A DNA stretch of 64,000 nt from Haloarchaeobius sp. FL176 (GCF_024609245.1 NZ_JANJYH010000001.1:124001-188000), one strand, 5' to 3'; positions 50,921 to 60,198 are shown, numbered from the stretch's first letter. The notes: generated by a model from the letters alone, not told the origin. Program-made: numbers and translations.

Positions 50921-52264
50921 TCAGGCGTCCTCCCGGCGCGGGTCGTACTCGTAGCCGACACGGCCGCCAGTGCCCTGCGCCCGGAGCTGCCGAGCGAGTT
51001 CGGCCACGTCCGCCGGGCCGGCGAACGCGAACGGCCCTGCGACGAACGGGAGCGCGGCTGCCATCCCCCGCGCGGTCGGCTCGAAGCCCGGGGCGGCGGC
51101 GAGCGGATTGCACCAGACGACAGCGGCGGCGCGCGCCGAGAGCCAGGCGAGTTCGCGCTCCAGCGCCGCGACCTCACCCATCTCCAGCCCGTCGCTGACC
51201 ACGAACACGACCGTTCGGTTGTCGACCGCGTCCGGCGTCCGCGTGCGCAGTTCCGCGAGCGAGCCACCGATACGGGTGCCCCCACCCCACGCCGCCTCCG
51301 CGTCGGCGAGCGCCTCGGCCGCCCCGCTGGCGGTGCCGTCGTCGAACGCCGACGTGACCTCGCGCAGGTCCTCGTCGAAGAAGAAGACGCGACAGTCGCG
51401 CCACGCCGTCCGGCTCCGGCCGAGAATATCGAGCAGGAACCCACGGTCCAGCGTGTCCAGCACGGACCGACTCACGTCAACCAGCCAGGTCGCGCGCACC
51501 TCGCGCCGCTTGCGGTCCCTGGTGGGCAGCGAGACGACCGTGCCGCCGGTGCCGACGCTGGCCCGGAGCGCGCGCCGGGCGTCCGTGTGGCGGTCGCCGG
51601 CGGTGTCCCACGCCCGCCCCCGGAGCGTCGCGAGCGCGACCGTCAGCTCCTCGACGGCGTCTCCCAGCTCGTCGTGCTCGGCGAACCCCGGGAGCGCCTC
51701 GACGGGTGCTCGCGACCCGGTCGGGCTGTACCGCGAGACGGCCAGCGGTTCGTCGTCTCGGTCGTCGAGGTGGGTCGCCAGCGACGAGGAGCGCCAGGCC
51801 ACGGTGCTCTCCGTGTCGTCGTCGGACTCCGACGCGCTCTCGCTCTCGTCCGTCGCCTCGGGGTCCTCGCCGTCGGCCGGGTCACCCCCGAGTGGTGCCA
51901 GCGCGCCCTCCGGCGGGTCGTCCCACCGGGCCGCCGGTCCCGTCTCGCCGAGTCCTGCCGTGAGCCGTCGCCAGAACTCGGGGAACATGCGCTCGAACTC
52001 GTCGGCGTCCCGCGGGTCGGTGACGAGCGTCGCACGGGTCGCCGCCCTGGCGCGGTCCTCGTCCGAGAACCCGACCACGACGAGCGACCGTGCAGCCGTG
52101 GTCGCGGCGTTCGCAGGCACCGACGCGCCGGCCCGGCGGAGCGCACGGGCGAACCGGACCAGCTCGTCGCGGACGTGCTCGGTGGCGCGGGCGACCGCCT
52201 CGCCGTCGATGTCGCCCGGGTCGTCGGTGACGTCCGGGCCGTGTGCCGGCGCTTCGTCCGTCAC
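50921..52264 (-). CDS. VWA-domain protein, CoxE-like
   Basis: A 447-aa protein with N-terminal helical part, an acidic linker (about 150-185: DESESASESDDDTES) and a C-terminal von Willebrand A domain. The MIDAS motif is intact: DVSRSV, a Thr in GGGTRIGGSL and Asp in VFVVSDGLEMGE. CoxE-type VWA proteins act with a MoxR/CoxD ATPase in maturing the Mo active site of CO dehydrogenase. Here the GTG start (52264) overlaps the MoxR stop by 4 nt, confirming the pair. It is the distal gene of the cox-like operon. Confidence 0.9.
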   Translation of the reverse strand: MTDEAPAHGPDVTDDPGDIDGEAVARATEHVRDELVRFARALRRAGASVPANAATTAARSLVVVGFSDEDRARAATRATLVTDPRDADEFERMFPEFWRRLTAGLGETGPAARWDDPPEGALAPLGGDPADGEDPEATDESESASESDDDTESTVAWRSSSLATHLDDRDDEPLAVSRYSPTGSRAPVEALPGFAEHDELGDAVEELTVALATLRGRAWDTAGDRHTDARRALRASVGTGGTVVSLPTRDRKRREVRATWLVDVSRSVLDTLDRGFLLDILGRSRTAWRDCRVFFFDEDLREVTSAFDDGTASGAAEALADAEAAWGGGTRIGGSLAELRTRTPDAVDNRTVVFVVSDGLEMGEVAALERELAWLSARAAAVVWCNPLAAAPGFEPTARGMAAALPFVAGPFAFAGPADVAELARQLRAQGTGGRVGYEYDPRREDA

Positions 52265-53223
52265 GACTCGGCCGCCTCCCGCGCGGCCCTGGCGGCCTCG
52301 ACCAGCGAGTCGAGCAGGTCGTCGTCCACGCGTTCGACGTCCTCGACCTCCTTCAGGACGGCCCCGAGGGTTCGACGGACCTCCGCGTGGGAGAGCGTGC
52401 CCTCGCTGCCGTTCTCCCGCAGCGTGGCGACGGCGCGGGCCCAGTCGATGGTCTCGGCCGCACCCGGCGGTTTCCTGAGGGGTTCCTCCCGGAGGCGACG
52501 GACGATGCCACACAGCTCGGCGGCGACGGCGTCGTGGAGTTCGGGCACCTTCCGGGCGAGTATCTCGCGTTCCTTCTCGAAGCTCGGCGGCGTGACGTGC
52601 AGGTAGAGACAGCGCCGCTTGAGCGCGTCACTCAGCGGCCGCGTCCGGTTCGAGGTGACGACGACGACCGGGGGTGTGCTCGCCGCGATGGTGCCGAGCT
52701 CCGGCACCGAGACCTGGAAGTCGCTAAGGACCTCCAGCAGCAGGGCCTCGAACGCCTCGTCGGCTCTGTCGACCTCGTCGACGAGGAGGACGCGGCGGCC
52801 CTCCCCCCGGAGCGCCTGCAGCAGCGGGCGTTCGAGCAGGAACGGCTCCGAGAAGACGGACTCGTCGTCGGTGTCGCTCGTCGCACCCTCGGCGACGCCG
52901 CCCTCGCCGGCCTGCACCGCGAGCAGCTGCTTCGTGTAGTTCCACTCGTACAGGGCGTTCTCGGCGGCGAGGCCCTCGTAGCACTGCAGGCGGACGAGCT
53001 CGGCGTCGAAGCCGCCGGCGAGCACCTTCGCCAGCTCGGTCTTGCCCGCGCCGGGCTCGCCCTCGATGAGCAGCGGGCGGCCGAGCCGGAGCGCGAGCAG
53101 CACCGTCGTCACGATCTCGTCGTCCGCGACGTACGACTGCTCGTCGAAGGCCGCCCGGATCTCGGCCTCGGTCACGTCGTCGAACTCGTCTGTCTCGCTC
53201 GTGTCGTCGTCTCTGGATGGCAT
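52261..53223 (-). CDS. MoxR-family AAA ATPase, CoxD-like
   Basis: A 320-aa MoxR ATPase, a chaperone-like AAA+ protein that works with a VWA partner. Walker A is IEGEPGAGKTELAK (about 53-66), Walker B is VLLVDEVDRADEAF, the sensor-1 region is VVVTSNRTRPLSDAL and the Arg-finger region follows in KRRCLYLHV. Start ATG 53223. In Oligotropha CoxD with CoxE installs sulfur and copper in the CO dehydrogenase active site; the role in this form II system is inferred. It lies 42 nt downstream of the CoxM-like gene and overlaps the VWA gene. Confidence 0.92.
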   Translation of the reverse strand: MPSRDDDTSETDEFDDVTEAEIRAAFDEQSYVADDEIVTTVLLALRLGRPLLIEGEPGAGKTELAKVLAGGFDAELVRLQCYEGLAAENALYEWNYTKQLLAVQAGEGGVAEGATSDTDDESVFSEPFLLERPLLQALRGEGRRVLLVDEVDRADEAFEALLLEVLSDFQVSVPELGTIAASTPPVVVVTSNRTRPLSDALKRRCLYLHVTPPSFEKEREILARKVPELHDAVAAELCGIVRRLREEPLRKPPGAAETIDWARAVATLRENGSEGTLSHAEVRRTLGAVLKEVEDVERVDDDLLDSLVEAARAAREAAES

Positions 53224-53265
53224 AGATGGTCCCAGCAGCAAAACGTCCCCGGCGGGACGGGTGGT

Positions 53266-54156
53266 TCAGTCGGCGGCGGCCGGCGTCGCGGTCCGGTCGA
53301 GCACCCGCTCCAGCGCGCGCCTCGTGTAGGTGCCGACGAGCTGTTCGCGGAACTCCGCAGACGCCTGCAGGTCCGACATCATCATCGCGGTGTCGAGGCC
53401 CTCGCTGGCGCGGTCGGCGGCCGCCGCGATGCTGTCCTCGTCGAGCGACTCGCCCGCGAGTTCGTCCTCGACGCCCTCGAGGCGGACGCCGTGGTCCATG
53501 ACGCCGTTCGCACCGACGCGAACGGTCGTCACGGTGCCGCCGTCGACCGTGGCCTGCACGCAGACACCGACCATCGCGTAGCCCGACGACGGTGACGGCT
53601 TCTTCGCGTACGCGCCGACGGCGTCGGCCGCCGACGGCACCTCGACCCGCGTGACGAGTTCGTCGGGGCCGATGTCGGTCGCGTACATCCCGAAGAAGAA
53701 GTCGTCGGCGGAGACCCGACGCTCGCCGTCCGGGCCGGTCACGACGATAGTCGCGTCCGTCGCCAGCGCCGCGCCGGGCAGGTCCGAGGCGGGGTCGGCG
53801 TGGGCCAGGTTGCCCCCGAGTGTCCCCCGGTTGCGGACCTGCGTGTCGCCGACCTGCCGGACGGCGTGGTAGAGCGCCGGCGCGTGCTCCTCGGAGACGT
53901 CCTCGGCGATGAAGTCGCTGTACGTCGTCATCGCGCCGATGCTGAGCGTGTCCCCGTCGACTTCGACGCCGTGCAGCTCCTCGACCTCGCCGATGTCGAT
54001 GAGCACGTCGGGGCTGGAGAGCCCGGACTTCATCGCCGGCAGCAGGCTGTGGCCGCCGGCGAGCAGCTCCGTCTCTGCCCCGGCGTGCTCGCCCATGAGG
54101 TCGATGGCCTCCGAGACGCTCGTCGCCTCGTGGTAGTCGAACTCGTCGGGGAACAT
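53266..54156 (-). CDS. Molybdenum hydroxylase FAD-binding medium subunit (CoxM-like)
   Basis: A 296-aa FAD subunit passing electrons from the iron-sulfur subunit. It has FPDEFDYHEATSVSEAI at the start, the pyrophosphate-binding loop LLAGGHSLLPAMKSG (about 31-45), and TLGGNLAHADPASDLPGA (about 111-128), both standard in xanthine dehydrogenase and CO dehydrogenase medium subunits. The ATG start overlaps the CoxL stop by one base (TGATG), so the two are co-translated. Located on the same strand as the CoxS and CoxL genes. Confidence 0.94.
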   Translation of the reverse strand: MFPDEFDYHEATSVSEAIDLMGEHAGAETELLAGGHSLLPAMKSGLSSPDVLIDIGEVEELHGVEVDGDTLSIGAMTTYSDFIAEDVSEEHAPALYHAVRQVGDTQVRNRGTLGGNLAHADPASDLPGAALATDATIVVTGPDGERRVSADDFFFGMYATDIGPDELVTRVEVPSAADAVGAYAKKPSPSSGYAMVGVCVQATVDGGTVTTVRVGANGVMDHGVRLEGVEDELAGESLDEDSIAAAADRASEGLDTAMMMSDLQASAEFREQLVGTYTRRALERVLDRTATPAAAD

Positions 54157-56606
54157 CAGCGCTCACCCCCGTGGTCCGCGTCGTCGCTACCAGGTTCCGC
54201 GCCGCCGTCGGCGGTGGCGTTGGCCTGTACCGCGCTCCACACCGATTCAGCGTCCATCGGCATGTCGATGTGGTCCACGCCGAACGGCTCCAGCGCGTCC
54301 GCGACCGCGTTGACGATGGCCTGTGGCGCGGCGATGGTGCCGGCCTCGCCGACGCCTTTCACCCCGAGCGGGTTGTGCGGGCTCGGCGTCACCGTGGCTC
54401 CGGTCTCCATCTCGGGGACGTGTTCCGCCTTCGGCACCGCGTAGTCCTGCATCGAACCGGTCATCAGGGTCGCGTTGTCGTCGTACTCGGCGCCCTCGTA
54501 GAGCGCCTGGCCGACCCCCTGGGCGATGCCGCCGTGGATCTGGCCCTCGACGATCTTCGGGTTGATCTGGTTGCCGACGTCGTCGACGGCGACGTACCGC
54601 TCGATCTCTATCTCGCCCGAGTCGGGGTCGACCTCGACGATCGCGGCGTGCGTGCCGAACGGGAACACGAAGTTGTCCGGGTCGTAGAAGCTGGTGGCCT
54701 CGAGTCCTGGCTCCATCTCGTCGGGGATGTCGTGCGCGAGGTAGGCCGCTCCTGCAACGTCGGCCATCGACATGCTCCGGTCGGGGGCGCCGGCGACGCT
54801 GTACTCGCCGTTCTCGAACTCGATGTCCTCGGGGTCGGCCTCGAGCTGGTGAGCCGCGATCTCCTTGCCCTTCTCGACGACCTTCTGGGCGCTCTTGACG
54901 AGCGAGCTGCCGCCGACGGCCGCGCTCCGCGAACCGTAGGTGCCCATCCCCTGGGGAATCTCGTCGGTGTCGCCCTCGACGACCTCTACGCTGTCGTAGG
55001 GGACACCGAGCTCGTTCGCGACGATCTGGGCGTACGTCGTGCCGTGGCCCTGGCCGTGACCGGAGGTCCCGCAGTAGGCCGTCACGGTGCCCGAGGGGTG
55101 CATCCGGACGAGGCTGGACTCCCAGAGCCCGGCCTGTGCGCCGAGCTGCCCGGCCAGCTCCGAGGGTGCGAGCCCGCAGGCCTCGATGTAGCAGGAGAAG
55201 CCGACGCCGAGGTACTTGCCCTCGTCGCGGGCCCGTTCCTGCTCCTCGCGGAAGTTCTCGTAGTCGAGCATCTCCAGTGCCTCGTCCATCGGCTTGGTGT
55301 ACTCGCCGCTGTCGTAGACGACGGCGACCTGGGTCTCGTACGGGAACGCGTCGTCGGGGACGAAGTTCTGCTTGCGGAACTCGACGGGGTCCATCCCCAT
55401 CTCCTTCGCGCCCAGGTGGACGAGCCGTTCGACGAGGAAGGAGGCCTCCGGTCGGCCAGCGCCGCGGTAGGCGTCGACCGGCGGGACGTTCGTGAACGCA
55501 CCCTTCACGTGGCCGTAGATGGCCGGGATGTCGTACTGCCCCGACAGCAGCGTGCCGTACAGATACGTCGGGACGGCGGGTGCGAACGTCGAGAGGTACG
55601 CGCCCAGGTTCGCCATCGTGTCGACGCGCAGGCCGACGATGTTGCCGTCGTCGTCCATCGCGATCTCGGCCTTCGTCTCGTGCCCCCGGCCCGGTGCGTC
55701 GGTGAGGTACGTCTCCGAGCGCGTCGCGGTCCACTTGATTGGCCCCTCGTGCATCATCGAGCACCACGCGACGAGCGCCTCGTCGGCGTAGTGGTGAATC
55801 TTGCTCCCGAAGCCGCCGCCGACGTCGGGTGCCCGCACGCTGAGCTTGTGCTCGGGGTGGCCGAGGACCCCGGCCATGAGCAGCCGGTGGACGTGCGGGT
55901 TCTGCGTCGTCATCGCGACGTCCAGCTCGTCCGTGCCGGGGTTGTAGTCCGCGACTGCGGCGCGTGGCTCCATCGCGTTCGCGATGAGCAGCTGGTTATC
56001 CAGGTCGATGCTCGCGGTGTGGCTCGCGTCCGCGAACGCGTCGGCGGTCTTCTCGGCGTCGCCGATCTCCCAGTCGAAGGCGACGTTGTCCTCGGCGTCG
56101 TCGTGGAGCTGTTCGGCGTCGTCCGAGAACGCCTCGCTCGGATGGACGACCGCGTCGAGTCGCTCGTACTCCACGTCGACCGCGCCCGCCGCGTCGCGTG
56201 CCGTGTAGCGGTCCTCTGCGACGACGACCGCGATTCCGTCGCCCTGATGGCGCACCTTGTCGCTCGCGAGCACCGGGTGCTCGACCTGCTTCAGGCTGTC
56301 GAGCAGCCACGCCGTCGGCAGCGCGAAGGAGCCACCACCGGGTGTCTCGTCGCTGACCAGGTCCTCGTAGGTGTAGACGCCGTGGACCCCGTCCATCGCC
56401 TCGGCCTCGCTGGTGTCGACGCCCTCCAGCTTCGCGTGGCCGTACTGGCTGCGGACGACCGCCATGTGGAGCATCCCGTCGATCTGGATGTCGTCGGTGT
56501 ACTCGGCGTTGCCCGTCAGTAGCGCGGGGTCCTCCCGGCGCTCGATGGCCGAACCGAGGATGTCCGCCGCGTCGACGTCGTCGGGGTCGAGCGAGTCGAC
56601 GGTCAC
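54156..56606 (-). CDS. Molybdenum hydroxylase large subunit, form II CoxL-like
   Basis: An 816-aa molybdopterin-binding catalytic subunit of the xanthine dehydrogenase/CO dehydrogenase family. The residues at about 378-385 read AYRGAGR, the form II motif, not AYxCSFR of true (form I) CO dehydrogenases, so the Cu-binding Cys is missing. The essential Glu is present in GVKGVGEAGTIAAP near the C-terminus. It has DIQIDGMLHMAVVRSQYGHA at the start and the cofactor-contact stretches GGGFGSKIHHYADE and GTSGHGQGHGTTYAQI. The substrate is unknown; an aldehyde, purine or other carbon compound is likelier than CO. Start GTG 56606 overlaps the CoxS stop. Confidence 0.94.
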   Translation of the reverse strand: MTVDSLDPDDVDAADILGSAIERREDPALLTGNAEYTDDIQIDGMLHMAVVRSQYGHAKLEGVDTSEAEAMDGVHGVYTYEDLVSDETPGGGSFALPTAWLLDSLKQVEHPVLASDKVRHQGDGIAVVVAEDRYTARDAAGAVDVEYERLDAVVHPSEAFSDDAEQLHDDAEDNVAFDWEIGDAEKTADAFADASHTASIDLDNQLLIANAMEPRAAVADYNPGTDELDVAMTTQNPHVHRLLMAGVLGHPEHKLSVRAPDVGGGFGSKIHHYADEALVAWCSMMHEGPIKWTATRSETYLTDAPGRGHETKAEIAMDDDGNIVGLRVDTMANLGAYLSTFAPAVPTYLYGTLLSGQYDIPAIYGHVKGAFTNVPPVDAYRGAGRPEASFLVERLVHLGAKEMGMDPVEFRKQNFVPDDAFPYETQVAVVYDSGEYTKPMDEALEMLDYENFREEQERARDEGKYLGVGFSCYIEACGLAPSELAGQLGAQAGLWESSLVRMHPSGTVTAYCGTSGHGQGHGTTYAQIVANELGVPYDSVEVVEGDTDEIPQGMGTYGSRSAAVGGSSLVKSAQKVVEKGKEIAAHQLEADPEDIEFENGEYSVAGAPDRSMSMADVAGAAYLAHDIPDEMEPGLEATSFYDPDNFVFPFGTHAAIVEVDPDSGEIEIERYVAVDDVGNQINPKIVEGQIHGGIAQGVGQALYEGAEYDDNATLMTGSMQDYAVPKAEHVPEMETGATVTPSPHNPLGVKGVGEAGTIAAPQAIVNAVADALEPFGVDHIDMPMDAESVWSAVQANATADGGAEPGSDDADHGGER

Positions 56607-57148
56607 TGCTTCTCACCCCCGTCGGTCGCCGGCGTCGGGCCGTCGTCGTCGGTCTCCCCGCCGTCGGCGACGGCCGCCGGCTGCATCTGCTCGGCGGCGT
56701 TCTGGACCGCGTTGACGATGTTCTGGTAGCCCGTGCAGCGACAGAGGTTGCCCTCCAGTCCCTCGCGGATCTCCTCGCGTGTCGGGTCCGGGTTCTCCTC
56801 CAGGATATCCAGCGCCGTCATCATCATCCCGGGCGTGCAGTAGCCACACTGCAGGCCGTGCTCCTCCTGGAATCCCTCCTGGATCGGGTGGAAATCGTGG
56901 CGCGTGCCGAGGTCCTCGACGGTCCGTATCTCCGCGCCGTCGGCCTGCACCGCCAGCGTGGTACAGGACTTGACAGCTTCCCCGTCCATGCGGACGGTAC
57001 AGGCCCCGCAGAGACTGCTCTCGCAGCCGACGTTCGTGCCGGTGTAGCCGAGCTCGTCGCGCAGCGCGTGGACCAGCAGCGTCCGTGCTTCGACCGTCAG
57101 GTCGTGCTCTGCCCCGTTGACCGTGAGTGTGATGTCGTGTTCAGTCAT
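56603..57148 (-). CDS. Molybdenum hydroxylase 2Fe-2S small subunit (CoxS-like)
   Basis: A 181-aa protein carrying two 2Fe-2S clusters. The plant-type cluster Cys are in [17 protein letters not shown] and SCTTLAVQ, and the second cluster is bound by [14 protein letters not shown] and [13 protein letters not shown]. All eight Cys are present. It has a 30-residue acidic tail ([20 protein letters not shown]), longer than usual. Start ATG 57148 overlaps the CoxG stop by 4 nt, and its own stop overlaps the CoxL start by 4 nt. It relays electrons between the Mo and FAD subunits. Confidence 0.95.
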   Translation of the reverse strand: MTEHDITLTVNGAEHDLTVEARTLLVHALRDELGYTGTNVGCESSLCGACTVRMDGEAVKSCTTLAVQADGAEIRTVEDLGTRHDFHPIQEGFQEEHGLQCGYCTPGMMMTALDILEENPDPTREEIREGLEGNLCRCTGYQNIVNAVQNAAEQMQPAAVADGGETDDDGPTPATDGGEKQ

Positions 57149-57789
57149 TCAGAATCAGTCGATTTCGACCGGCCCAGCACGCGGTCGACCAGGCTCCGGC
57201 CGTCGCTCTCGTCCCCGTCGGACGTCGATACCTCCCCCACGCCGAGGTCGTGGAGTTCCTCCTGTACCGAGGAGAAGAAGCGCTTGACGATGCGGTTGGC
57301 GACGGGGTTGATGACCCGCTGTCCCATCCCGGCCACCTTCCCGAACACGTCCGCCTGCGTCTCCCACTCGACGGCGACCCCGTCGCCGTCATCGGTCTCC
57401 GAGAGCGCCATCGACGACGACATCTCGAACGAGCTGTCGCCCGAACTGCCTTCGCCGGAGGCGTCCATCCGCGGCCGGTCGCGCTCGTCGATGGTGACGA
57501 CCGTCTCGAACGTCGGGTTGACCGGGCCGACGCTCACCTGCATCAGCGCGGCGTAGCGCTCTCCCTCCTTGAACGCGCGCTGCGCGATGACCTCGGGGTC
57601 GTTCGTGAGCTCCCGGTCGAGCTCCGACGCCTGCTCGGCGAGTTCGTCGAAGTCGGCCTCCTCGCCTTCGACGTGCAACAGGAAGGTACAGCCCGGCAAG
57701 GACTCCTGGACGAGCACCGGGTCCGAGAGCGCGAGCCATACCTCGTCTACCGTGGTGTCTTCGAGTTCGAATGTCCCGCTGAATTCCAT
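57145..57789 (-). CDS. CoxG/SRPBCC-domain protein
   Basis: A 214-aa protein of the CoxG (carbon monoxide dehydrogenase subunit G) group, a START/SRPBCC-fold protein. It has FSGTFELEDTTVDEVWLALS and the VQESLPGCTFLLHVEG stretch, a hydrophobic pocket fold, and a positively charged helix near the end (VANRIVKRFFSSVQEEL). CoxG helps attach CO dehydrogenase to the membrane in bacteria; here that is an analogy. Start ATG 57789. First gene of the six-gene operon, preceded by a repeat-rich promoter region. Confidence 0.88.
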   Translation of the reverse strand: MEFSGTFELEDTTVDEVWLALSDPVLVQESLPGCTFLLHVEGEEADFDELAEQASELDRELTNDPEVIAQRAFKEGERYAALMQVSVGPVNPTFETVVTIDERDRPRMDASGEGSSGDSSFEMSSSMALSETDDGDGVAVEWETQADVFGKVAGMGQRVINPVANRIVKRFFSSVQEELHDLGVGEVSTSDGDESDGRSLVDRVLGRSKSTDSE

Positions 57790-57838
57790 GTATGTGTGGT
57801 CACCTCGTGCCAGACCGTGTCAGGCCGTGCTGTGTCAA

Positions 57839-57889
57839 ATGATAGTCCGTGACAGTAAAACAGTTACCATGGTTATGATAGTCACGGAC
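57839..57889 (-). promoter_or_regulatory. Inverted and direct repeats upstream of the Mo-hydroxylase operon
   Basis: GTCCGTGAC (57845-57853) and GTCACGGAC (57881-57889) are perfect 9-bp inverted copies 27 nt apart. Each copy lies partly in a second pattern: ATGATAGTC occurs at 57839-57847 and 57875-57883 as a direct repeat, 36 nt apart. An 8-bp palindrome ACCATGGT (57866-57873) lies near the middle. All lie 50-100 nt upstream of the first gene's start, so they may bind a regulator that senses the substrate. The AT-rich TATA position is not certain. Confidence 0.5.
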
Positions 57890-58014
57890 ACGCCAGACAC
57901 AGGTACCGGCAGTCCGGGGTGGGTATCGTCGCACGCTCACAGGATTTAGTCGGAGTCGTCACGCTCGGCGGCGTGGCACCCGCTGGGTTCCAGCCATCCG
58001 CGCGCGACGGGTCG

Positions 58015-58815
58015 TTACTCGTCCAGCCAGACCGCGAGCTGGACCTCGTCGACGAGTTCGTCGTCGACGCGATAGTGGCCCTCGCGCGTCGACTCGACCG
58101 ACCAGCCCGCGTCCTCCAGAAACTCGATGGCTCGCTCGTTCGTCGCCGGCAGGCTCTGGGAGACCTTCAGCAGATCCTGTTCGCGCGCCCAGTGGAGGCC
58201 GCGCTCCATGAGCGTCGAGCCGAGCCCGTGGCCACGGTACTCCTCCAGCACGCCGACGGTCAACTCGGCGGTGTGGTCCATCATCGGCGAGCTGATGGCT
58301 TCGACGTGGAGCCAGCCGACGGCCTCGTCGTTGACCGTCGCGACGAAGAACACCCGGTTCCCGCTCTCGTTGTGCCGCAGGAGTACGTCCTCGCGGGCGA
58401 CCTGGTCGGCGAGCCGCCGGGCGACCGCGTAGGCGTCCTCGGCCGCTATCGTCTCGACGACCCCCACGATGCCCCCCATGTCCTCGTGTCTCGCCGGGCG
58501 GATGGTCGCCTCGAGTTCGTCGTCGAGTTCGACGGTCGACTCGTCCTCGTCCATCGGGAGCGCGACCCTGAGCTTGCCGTCGCGTTCGGTCAGGTAGCCG
58601 TCGCGCTCCAGCGCGGAGACGTGCTGCCTGAACTCCTGGAACGACATCGGCGTCGACGGCGGGAGGTTCGGCCCGGAGCGAGCGGGTTTCGAACTGGTCT
58701 CCGGCGTCACCAGCACGTTGCGGCGGACCGTCTCCGGCTCTACCGCGCCCTGTGACTCCACGTAGTCGTAGATACGTCGCCGCCGGTCGTGCTCGAACTG
58801 CTCGAAGCGACCCAT
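58015..58815 (-). CDS. Winged-HTH / GNAT fusion protein
   Basis: A 266-aa protein. The N-terminal 100 residues look like a helical DNA-binding or protein-contact module (FEQFEHDRRRRIYDYVESQ, then FQEFRQHVSALERDGYLTER). The C-terminal half is a GNAT acetyltransferase with VGVLEEYRGHGLGSTLMERG (acetyl-CoA loop) and PATNERAIEFLEDAGW. The HTH reads like a winged helix with recognition helix in EFRQHVSALERDG. Fusions of this kind suggest a regulator that senses acetyl-CoA or a lysine acetyltransferase directed to DNA-bound proteins. Start ATG 58815. Upstream of the Mo-hydroxylase operon but separated by 225 nt. Confidence 0.85.
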   Translation of the reverse strand: MGRFEQFEHDRRRRIYDYVESQGAVEPETVRRNVLVTPETSSKPARSGPNLPPSTPMSFQEFRQHVSALERDGYLTERDGKLRVALPMDEDESTVELDDELEATIRPARHEDMGGIVGVVETIAAEDAYAVARRLADQVAREDVLLRHNESGNRVFFVATVNDEAVGWLHVEAISSPMMDHTAELTVGVLEEYRGHGLGSTLMERGLHWAREQDLLKVSQSLPATNERAIEFLEDAGWSVESTREGHYRVDDELVDEVQLAVWLDE

Positions 58816-59003
58816 GAGTTCGTGTAGCACGCTCTGCCGGATAGCTGTTCGCCCGGCACCGTCACCCAGGATCCGAATCGAGGGGCGAGGCCCCGTCCAG
58901 CCTCCCCTGTCGTACTCATCGGGGCGACCACACCACAAGAGCCGGTATCACAAGTTCCATGCCACCTCGCCGCGCAGTGGGCCGTACTCAGGTGGACACC
59001 GGC

Positions 59004-60113
59004 ATGGAGAAACGCGAATACAGCGACGACTACCGAGACAAGACTCTGTACATCCCCGGTCCGACCGAGGTCCGCGACGACGTCATCGAGGCGATGGCGC
59101 AGCCGATGTTCGGCCACCGGATGGACCGGATGACGGACCTGTACACGACCATCGTCGAGGACACGAAGGAGTTCCTCGGCACCGACAACGACGTCGTCAT
59201 CCTCACGGCGTCCGGAACCGAGTTCTGGGAGGCGTCGACGCTCGACCTCGTCGACGAGAACATCCTCGTCCCGACGTGTGGCAGCTTCAGCGAGCGCCAC
59301 GCCAACGTCGCCGAGCGACTCGGCAAGGACGTCGACCGGCTGGAGTACGAGTGGGGCCAGGCGATCAAGCCCGAGGACATCCGCGCCGAGCTCGAATCCA
59401 GCGAGAAGCACTACGACGTGGTCGCGACCGTGATGAACGAGTCCTCCACCGGCGTCCGCAACCCCATCGAGGAGATCGGGGACGTGGTCGCGGAGTACCC
59501 GGACACGTACTTCGTCGTCGACGCGGTCTCCGCCCTCGGGGGCGACTACGTCGACATCGACGAACACGACATCGACGTCATCTTCGCGTCCTCCCAGAAG
59601 GCGTTCGCGATGCCGCCGGGACTCGCCATCTGTGCGGTCAGCGACGACGCCTACGAGCGCGAGGTCGAGAAGGAGACCTCGTCCTGGTACGGCGGCTTCC
59701 GGCGTACCATCGACTACTACGACCGGAAGGCCCAGACCCACTCCACGCCGGCCATCCCCATCATGCTCGCCTACCGGGAGCAGATGAAGTACATGCTGGA
59801 GGAAGGCCACGAGGCCCGCGACGAGCGCCACCGCGAGATGGCCGAATACACCCGGGAGTGGGCCCACGAGCACTTCGACATCTTCCCCGAGGCGGGCTAC
59901 GAGTCCCAGACCGTCTCGTGCATCGAGAACACGCAGGGCATCGACGTCGCCGCGACCATCGAGCGGGTGAGCGAGGAGTACGACTTCGCGTTCTCGAACG
60001 GCTACGGCTCCCAGCTCGGCGAGGAGACGTTCCGCATCGGCCACATGGGCGAGCACGACGTCGACTCCATCCGCGCACTGACCGACGCCATCGAGGACGT
60101 CGCCGGCCTGTAA
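59004..60113 (+). CDS. Class V aminotransferase (pyridoxal-phosphate dependent)
   Basis: A 369-aa PLP enzyme. Features: LYIPGPTEVRDDVIEAMAQ, the phosphate-binding LTASGTEFWEAS, PLP-contact Asp in FVVDAVSALGG and the Schiff-base Lys in FASSQKAFAMPPG (about residue 196). It ends with FRIGHMGEHDVDSIRAL. This matches the aspartate/alanine-glyoxylate/serine-pyruvate group and is clearly different from the one at 43080. A function in serine, phosphonate or purine-related metabolism is possible but not shown. I chose ATG 59004 over 58959. It is divergent from the HTH-GNAT gene. Confidence 0.9.
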   Translation: MEKREYSDDYRDKTLYIPGPTEVRDDVIEAMAQPMFGHRMDRMTDLYTTIVEDTKEFLGTDNDVVILTASGTEFWEASTLDLVDENILVPTCGSFSERHANVAERLGKDVDRLEYEWGQAIKPEDIRAELESSEKHYDVVATVMNESSTGVRNPIEEIGDVVAEYPDTYFVVDAVSALGGDYVDIDEHDIDVIFASSQKAFAMPPGLAICAVSDDAYEREVEKETSSWYGGFRRTIDYYDRKAQTHSTPAIPIMLAYREQMKYMLEEGHEARDERHREMAEYTREWAHEHFDIFPEAGYESQTVSCIENTQGIDVAATIERVSEEYDFAFSNGYGSQLGEETFRIGHMGEHDVDSIRALTDAIEDVAGL

Positions 60114-60198
60114 CGGGCGATTGGGCCGTTCGACCCGCGTTCGAACGCGGGGCATCGAGGCAGGAACGACTAAACTGCAGCTCCCGAACACGTGGACG

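Noticed and set aside
50759-52606. Long plus-strand frames opposite the CoxE-like and MoxR genes
   Set aside because: Shadows of the real minus-strand operon, whose overlaps and motifs are clear.
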